A DNA stretch of 64,000 nucleotides from assembly GCA_004322365.1 (NCBI GenBank), contig SCTS01000006.1:186001-250000 (forward strand). The letters are read 5' to 3'. Under the pieces are notes generated by a model. That model ran no database searches. It saw only the letters and a list, made by a program, of their open reading frames with translations, and was not told the origin of the DNA. Below are positions 59,662-64,000 of this stretch, one piece after another. The first letter of the stretch is position 1. Every line of letters starts with the position of its first letter. The DNA comes from Patescibacteria group bacterium (GTDB taxonomy: Bacteria; Patescibacteria; Paceibacteria; UBA9973; UBA2103). A program made the position numbers and the translations under genes.

Positions 59662-60870
59662 ATGTTCGACCTAAAAACAATAAACCTCGTCATCGATCAG
59701 CTCTCTGAAGAGCGTGGTATCCCTCGTGACAAAATGATAGAAGCAATCGAAGGTGCCGTCGCAACCGCATATAAGCGTGAGTACGGTAAACGCGACCAAA
59801 TCGTTCGTGCGCATTTTGATATTTCAACGGGCGGAGTTGATTTCTACCAAGTAAAAATGGTTGTCGCGCCTGAAGAAGTGCGTATGGATGGCGACGAGTC
59901 TCCAGTGGAAGAAGGCGACGACCGCCCACACTACAATGAAGAGCGATTCCTTTTCCTTGAAGATGCTAAGAGAATTAAAAGAGATGTCGCTGTAGGTGAT
60001 GAGCTCATATTCCCTCTAGAAAAGAAGACCGACTTCGGACGGATTGCCGCACAAACAGCAAAGCAGGTCATTATGCAGAAAATCCGTGAAGCAGAACGAG
60101 CTTCAGTTGTTGAAGAATACGGTGGAAAAGAAGGCGATATCGTTCACGGTATCGTGCAACGCATTGAGCGTGGAAACCTCTATGTCGACTTGGGTCGTGC
60201 AACAGGCATCATGCCGTACCACGAACAAATCCCAGGAGAGCGTTACCGTGCGGGTGAACGCGTTCGCGCATATCTCTTCTCAGTTGAAGAGGGAGTACGC
60301 GGAGTATTCTTGCGTTTGTCCCGTGCGCATCCAAAATTCTTGGAAAAACTTTTTGAACTTGAAGTTCCTGAAATCGCAAGCGGTGCCGTCGTCATAAAAG
60401 CAATTGCCCGTGAAGCTGGCGGCCGCTCAAAGGTTGCGGTGCATGCAACAGATTCTCGTATCGACCCAGTAGGTGCACTTGTAGGTCAGCGAGGTGTTCG
60501 TGTTTCAACCGTCATGAGTGAACTTGGAGGTGAACGCATCGACATCATTGAGTGGTCAGAAGAAATAAAACAATTTATTGAAGATGCACTTTCCCCTGCT
60601 CAAATTCTTTCAATCGAACTCGATGAAGAAACACACCGCGCAGTTGCTGAAGTCTCTGAAGATCAGCAATCTCTTGCTATTGGTCGTGGTGGTCAAAATG
60701 TACGCCTCGCCGCAAAACTAACCGGTTGGTCAATCGATATCCGCCCAGTAGGAGGTGCCGTAGCTGCTGAAACTGATGAAAACGTAGCAAAGGCGGAGGA
60801 AGAAACTGAAACCAACGAAGAAAAATCTGATACTGTAGAAGAAGCCGGCGACGCAGAAGTCAAAAGCTAA
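59662..60870 (+). CDS. nusA: transcription termination/antitermination factor NusA
   Basis: NusA binds RNA polymerase and stimulates pausing and intrinsic termination. The 402-aa product has the N-terminal polymerase-binding domain (INLVIDQLSEERGIPRDKMI), an S1 domain (GDIVHGIVQRIERGNLYVDL), KH1 (VHATDSRIDPVGALVGQRGV) and KH2 (SLAIGRGGQNVRLAAKLTGW), with a short acidic C-terminus. It is the first gene of nusA-ppa, behind an attenuator-like terminator. Confidence 0.96.
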   Translation: MFDLKTINLVIDQLSEERGIPRDKMIEAIEGAVATAYKREYGKRDQIVRAHFDISTGGVDFYQVKMVVAPEEVRMDGDESPVEEGDDRPHYNEERFLFLEDAKRIKRDVAVGDELIFPLEKKTDFGRIAAQTAKQVIMQKIREAERASVVEEYGGKEGDIVHGIVQRIERGNLYVDLGRATGIMPYHEQIPGERYRAGERVRAYLFSVEEGVRGVFLRLSRAHPKFLEKLFELEVPEIASGAVVIKAIAREAGGRSKVAVHATDSRIDPVGALVGQRGVRVSTVMSELGGERIDIIEWSEEIKQFIEDALSPAQILSIELDEETHRAVAEVSEDQQSLAIGRGGQNVRLAAKLTGWSIDIRPVGGAVAAETDENVAKAEEETETNEEKSDTVEEAGDAEVKS

Positions 60871-60903
60871 ACCCTTTACACTAACCCCTAAACGCTAACG
60901 AAT
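60862..60903 (+). repeat. heptad array spanning the nusA stop to the ppa start
   Basis: AAAAGCT (contains the nusA stop), AAACCCT, TTACACT, AACCCCT, AAACGCT, AACGAAT, then ATG at 60904. Six units run from stop codon to start codon in one register. Confidence 0.85.
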
Positions 60904-61428
60904 ATGAATCTTTGGCACGACATAGACCCAGGAACCGCAGATGAGATAAATGTCATCGTTGAAATACCGAAGGGCTCAAAAAACAAATACGAAATCGATA
61001 AAAAAACCGGGCTTATCGCTCTCGACCGTGTGATGCATTCCTCACAAGACTTCCCTTTTGATTACGGTTTTGTACCACAAACACTCTGGCACGATGGCGA
61101 TGCACTCGATGTAATGTTGCTCACTACACACCCTCTTCTTTCAGGTATTTTAGTGCGCGCACGCCCTGTGGCAATCATGGGTATGATTGACGGTGGCGAT
61201 AACGACAATAAAATTCTCGCCGTTCCGTGTGACGATGTGCGCTGGGACAATGTGAAAGACTTGAATGATGTGAATCCTCATACCATCAAGGAAATAGAGC
61301 ACTTCTACTCAACCTATAAAAAAGTTCAAAATAAAGAAGTGACGGTAACTGGCTTCAAAGGGAAATCTGAGGCGGTAGAAGCATTTAATGAAGCTCAAAA
61401 GCTCTATCAAGAAAAATTTGCGAAATAG
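60904..61428 (+). CDS. ppa: inorganic pyrophosphatase, family I
   Basis: Ppa hydrolyses pyrophosphate to drive biosynthesis. The 174-aa product has KNKYEIDKKTGLIALDRVM, the Mg-binding motif DGDALDVMLL, and VPCDDVRWDNVKDLND, all typical of the soluble family I enzyme. It starts right after a heptad array. Confidence 0.96.
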   Translation: MNLWHDIDPGTADEINVIVEIPKGSKNKYEIDKKTGLIALDRVMHSSQDFPFDYGFVPQTLWHDGDALDVMLLTTHPLLSGILVRARPVAIMGMIDGGDNDNKILAVPCDDVRWDNVKDLNDVNPHTIKEIEHFYSTYKKVQNKEVTVTGFKGKSEAVEAFNEAQKLYQEKFAK

Positions 61429-61432
61429 CCTC

Positions 61433-61470
61433 AAAATCCCCACTTTTCTTTCAAGAAAAGTGGGGATTTT
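61433..61470 (+). terminator. terminator of nusA-ppa
   Basis: AAAATCCCCACTTTTCTT TCA AAGAAAAGTGGGGATTTT (arms 61433-61450 and 61453-61470) followed by GCTTTTTC. Confidence 0.88.
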
Positions 61471-61502
61471 GCTTTTTCACTTCCCAACACCAACAGAGCC
61501 CA

Positions 61503-61508
61503 TATAAT
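61503..61508 (+). promoter_or_regulatory. possible TATAAT of the 272-aa gene
   Basis: A consensus TATAAT lies 63 nt before the ATG at 61572. No good -35 found. Confidence 0.4.
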
Positions 61509-61571
61509 GTATAGAAACACCCAGATAGAGATTTGGATGGTTTCTTTTGTAAAAAATAATAATCACACACT

Positions 61572-62390
61572 ATGAAACGCACATGGACATATAATGCACT
61601 CGCCCTTATTGCGGTAGTGCTTGTTGCTAGTTCTGCAACAATTGCATCAGCAGAAGAAACGGGCGGAAGGATGTTACCAAAAATACCTTCCGCAAAGGCA
61701 TATTTGGATAATTTAGGAAACAACCAAAAAACAGATCCTCGAGCTGGCTACACTGATCCAGTAAGACCAGGGCACCAACCAGATCGACCAACTGTAGTTG
61801 GAGGCAACGGATCCACAACAGTGGGGGTACCTCCTCGTCCAATGCCACCACGCGCTTCAACAACACCAATGCGTGATCGCATGGATGATAGAAATGACCG
61901 AATGGGTTCAACTACGCGCCCAGTAGTGCGCCCCGGGATTGCCTCAACAACTCGCCCAGGACATATGAGCACTACTACCCGCGAACGCAACGAGCAAAGA
62001 ATCAAAGAGGAAATGAAACGCCTTGCTGAGAGACTCCTCGCTGTAATCCATCGACTGGAGGAGCTCATTGTACGAATTGAATCGCGCGCAACAAAAATAG
62101 ATCAGGCAGGTGGAAACACTACGGAGGCTCGAGCTGATATCGCGATTGCAAAAACTGAAATCGCCTCAGCAAAGCAAGACCTATCAACCATACAAGCAGT
62201 GGCGGTAAGTATACTGAATGCGTCCAACATGGCAGCTGTTTCAGCAAGTCTCGCCCCTATCCGCACCACTACAGACAGTGCACAGATGCATATAAAGAAA
62301 GCGCGCGAAGCGATTGAAAGCGCAGTTAAGAAACTTGGTGTAGCAGCTCGTGCTATCCGTCAGAACGCAACCACAACACCAAGAACATAA
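61572..62390 (+). CDS. secreted protein with Pro-rich region and coiled coil
   Basis: The 272-aa product has a signal peptide (about residues 1-28, cleaved near ASAEE), a Pro/Arg/Thr-rich middle (residues 60-130), and a long helical coiled-coil C-terminal half (EQRIKEEMKRLAERLLAVIH, ARADIAIAKTEIASAKQDLS). This layout is common in Parcubacteria envelope proteins. Function unknown. Next gene 30 nt downstream. Confidence 0.75.
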   Translation: MKRTWTYNALALIAVVLVASSATIASAEETGGRMLPKIPSAKAYLDNLGNNQKTDPRAGYTDPVRPGHQPDRPTVVGGNGSTTVGVPPRPMPPRASTTPMRDRMDDRNDRMGSTTRPVVRPGIASTTRPGHMSTTTRERNEQRIKEEMKRLAERLLAVIHRLEELIVRIESRATKIDQAGGNTTEARADIAIAKTEIASAKQDLSTIQAVAVSILNASNMAAVSASLAPIRTTTDSAQMHIKKAREAIESAVKKLGVAARAIRQNATTTPRT

Positions 62391-62419
62391 ATTCTTTATT
62401 AGAAACTAAAATAAAAAAT

Positions 62420-62767
62420 ATGGACACAAACGAAACGACACAGACTCCTCATCCAACCTCAACGCCACCAGCTGGAATACCGAAGAAAAGCGCTATGGCT
62501 GTTGGTCCAATTGCCGTCATCGTAATCATTGTTGGCATTCTCGCAGCAGGCGCTTGGTACTTCTTGAATCAGAACCTTGAGAAGCTATCGGCCAACGCAC
62601 CAGCAGGGACGGTTGAGGAACTCCAAGCCTCTAACGATCCAGATGTGCAAGGTGCTTTGAGCCAAAGCTCATCGGACGAACTAGATAGCATTCAAGCTGA
62701 TGTTTCTGCTACTGATTTTTCAGGTATTGAAAACTCTGCAGCGGCAATAAACGCAGGAGCGAATTAA
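62420..62767 (+). CDS. small single-pass membrane protein
   Basis: The 115-aa product has a Pro/Thr-rich start (TQTPHPTSTPPAGIPKKS), one membrane helix (VGPIAVIVIIVGILAAGAWY, about 28-47) and a short acidic Ser-rich tail with SSDELDSIQADVSATDFSG. Likely an envelope-facing accessory to the previous secreted coiled-coil protein. Ends before a terminator. Confidence 0.7.
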   Translation: MDTNETTQTPHPTSTPPAGIPKKSAMAVGPIAVIVIIVGILAAGAWYFLNQNLEKLSANAPAGTVEELQASNDPDVQGALSQSSSDELDSIQADVSATDFSGIENSAAAINAGAN

Positions 62768-62781
62768 TTTCCTGCCACTAC

Positions 62782-62820
62782 CAAAAGCCCGCCCTCAAGC
62801 ATTGAGGGCGGGCTTTTGCT
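62782..62820 (+). terminator. terminator before the trigger factor gene
   Basis: AAAAGCCCGCCCTCAA GCA TTGAGGGCGGGCTTTT, 16-bp perfect arms. Confidence 0.88.
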
Positions 62821-62843
62821 TTACCATGACGATGCGTTAGGAT
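62816..62843 (+). promoter_or_regulatory. promoter of tig overlapping the terminator tail
   Basis: TTGCTT (62816-62821), a 16-nt spacer and TAGGAT (62838-62843), 8 nt before the ATG at 62852. Confidence 0.4.
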
Positions 62844-62851
62844 AGACACTT

Positions 62852-63919
62852 ATGCAAACAAAAAAAGACACCCGTCCAAACGCTGAAGTTTCGATTTCAG
62901 GCACAATTCCAAAAGACCTCGTCATACAGACGCAAGAAAGAACTCTCACAGCCATTCACCGTGAAATAACTTTACCAGGGTTCCGCAAAGGCACAGCGCC
63001 AATTGAAAAAGTGCGCGAGCATGTTGGAGAAAAAGCTCTCTGGAGAGAGGCGGCGGAAGACGCACTGAAATCAAAAGTGGAAGAGCTACTAAAAGAGCAT
63101 GCGGTTATGCCAATCATGCCCGTTGCCGCAACCTTAGGTGCTTCTGACATAGATACTGATGTTCCATTTGAAATTGTTGCAATTGTTGCACCAAGCTGCT
63201 CAATTGAGAACTTCAAAGATGTTGCAAAAAAAGCATCTACCAAACTCCCTGCGCTCGATGAGGAAAAAGAACAAGAAGCTGCACTCCAGGCACTCCGCAT
63301 GCAGGCACGACAAATGACGCAATCCACGGGAGACGCAACCACCATCCTCTCTGACGACGAGGCAAAGAAGCTTGGTTTCGAAAACTCGCTCGCTGTTGAA
63401 CACTTCCTCAAAGAAGAGTCGGTGCGTGCGGTGAAAGAGCGAGAACTCCAAAAGAAAAGAGGTGCTATAGCGGAAGCGCTGATTGAAAAGGCATCGTGTG
63501 CAATTCCTAAACTCATAATCGGTGAGGAAGCAGGGGCACTTTTGGAGGCAACGAAACGCGATGTCGCAGCACAAGGTGTTCCCTTCAATGACTACCTAAA
63601 GCGCATTGGTAAAACTGAAGACACTATCCGTGCAGAACTCCAAGTGCCTGCAGAAAAGCGTGTCGCACTCGACCTTATCTTTGGTGAAATAGCCCGTGCA
63701 GAAAAAATAGAAGCTGACTCAAAAGATGAAGAACGACTTGCTCATGCACTCATTGAGCAAGGTGTAGAACACGACCGCGCGCACCAGTATGTCCGTGCAA
63801 CCGTCATGCGTGAAAAAGTCTGGGAACTCCTCGGTGCTCGTTCAATTTCAAAAGAACCAACCGAACTTATTGAAACCAACGAAGAAAAACCTGAAGATAA
63901 AGCTGCTGAAGTAACGTAG
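62852..63919 (+). CDS. tig: trigger factor, apparently lacking the PPIase domain
   Basis: Trigger factor holds nascent chains at the exit tunnel. The 355-aa product has the ribosome-binding signature TLPGFRKGTAPIEKVREHVG and the long helical substrate arms (RQMTQSTG..., QKKRGAIAEALIEKASCAIP, QGVPFNDYLKRIGKTEDTIR). It is shorter than the usual 430 aa, and no FKBP-like motif appears between N- and C-terminal parts, so the prolyl isomerase domain is probably missing. Confidence 0.88.
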   Translation: MQTKKDTRPNAEVSISGTIPKDLVIQTQERTLTAIHREITLPGFRKGTAPIEKVREHVGEKALWREAAEDALKSKVEELLKEHAVMPIMPVAATLGASDIDTDVPFEIVAIVAPSCSIENFKDVAKKASTKLPALDEEKEQEAALQALRMQARQMTQSTGDATTILSDDEAKKLGFENSLAVEHFLKEESVRAVKERELQKKRGAIAEALIEKASCAIPKLIIGEEAGALLEATKRDVAAQGVPFNDYLKRIGKTEDTIRAELQVPAEKRVALDLIFGEIARAEKIEADSKDEERLAHALIEQGVEHDRAHQYVRATVMREKVWELLGARSISKEPTELIETNEEKPEDKAAEVT

Positions 63920-63943
63920 TTCTTCCTCTCTTAATTGCATTTC

Positions 63944-63972
63944 TTGAATCAACCCTCCTCGGGAGGTATAGT
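63944..63972 (+). promoter_or_regulatory. promoter of the gene cut by the window end
   Basis: TTGAAT (63944-63949), a 17-nt spacer and TATAGT (63967-63972), 7 nt before the ATG at 63980. A CCTCC TCG GGAGG hairpin lies in the spacer. Confidence 0.6.
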
Positions 63973-63979
63973 GATTCCT

Positions 63980-64000
63980 ATGACGAACAAAAAAGTACAA
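63980..64000 (+). CDS. partial CDS at the window edge
   Basis: Only the first seven codons (MTNKKVQ) are present, with a good promoter 7 nt upstream. In many bacteria clpP follows tig, but nothing here identifies the product. Confidence 0.4.

Overview
The window looks like a piece of chromosome from a Patescibacteria (Candidate Phyla Radiation) bacterium, most likely of the Parcubacteria group. The reasons are the universal ribosomal and translation genes in a compact layout, no uL30 gene between rpsE and rplO (a known CPR trait), a TraG/VirD4-like DUF87 ATPase of the CPR type, a PilB/PilC type IV pilus operon, ComEC split into two genes, Cys-rich and Ig-repeat surface proteins, many very small proteins, and an almost complete absence of biosynthetic genes. 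No rRNA, CRISPR array or integrase was found. Lineage is inferred from gene content only.

Layout. 1-5.4 kb: membrane-anchored cyclophilin, CDF metal transporter, secreted peptidoglycan-binding protein, RecG. 5.6-8.8 kb: tRNA-Ile(UAU), FtsH and a secreted protein. 8.8-12.5 kb: membrane protein, smpB, tmRNA, and a protein with the exact ligand spacing of cadmium/zeta carbonic anhydrase. 12.5-13.6 kb: infC-rpmI-rplT. 13.6-19.7 kb: beta-CASP nuclease, NDP kinase, DUF87 ATPase and small genes. 19.8-43 kb (mostly minus strand): the str, S10 and spc ribosomal clusters, in transcription order rpsL-rpsG-ORF70-fusA-two zinc ribbons / tuf-rpsJ / rplC-rplD-rplW-rplB / surface protein / RAYT transposase / rpsS to rplE / rpsN to secY-gmk-adk-map. 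43-53.5 kb: site-2 protease, rRNA methyltransferase, bL28, ComEC halves, superoxide dismutase, RNase HI, RecJ, HIT protein, pgk-tpiA. 53.6-59 kb: pilus operon pilB-pilC-three prepilin-like genes. 59-64 kb: nusA-ppa, two envelope proteins, trigger factor and the start of another gene.

Three things stand out. First, the ribosomal superoperon is cut into separately promoted units. A 0.86 kb structured segment lies between rpsJ and rplC, and a 4 kb insert (1007-aa surface protein plus a REP-associated tyrosine transposase flanked by perfect palindromes) lies between rplB and rpsS, normally one of the most conserved joints in bacteria. The new joints carry good promoters, an attenuator-like terminator and a perfect three-way-junction RNA.

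Second, at least sixteen intergenic or gene-edge arrays are built on a strict 7-nt period. They read ...CT units in one orientation and AG... units in the other, with degenerate content. Several run exactly up to a start codon, and two encode N-termini of pilin-like proteins. They look like one family of degenerate heptanucleotide repeats.

Third, many genes have a -10-like hexamer only 6-9 nt before the start codon and no Shine-Dalgarno, suggesting widespread leaderless transcripts. Small proteins missed by length cut-offs (20-63 aa, several zinc-ribbon-like) recur at operon joints.
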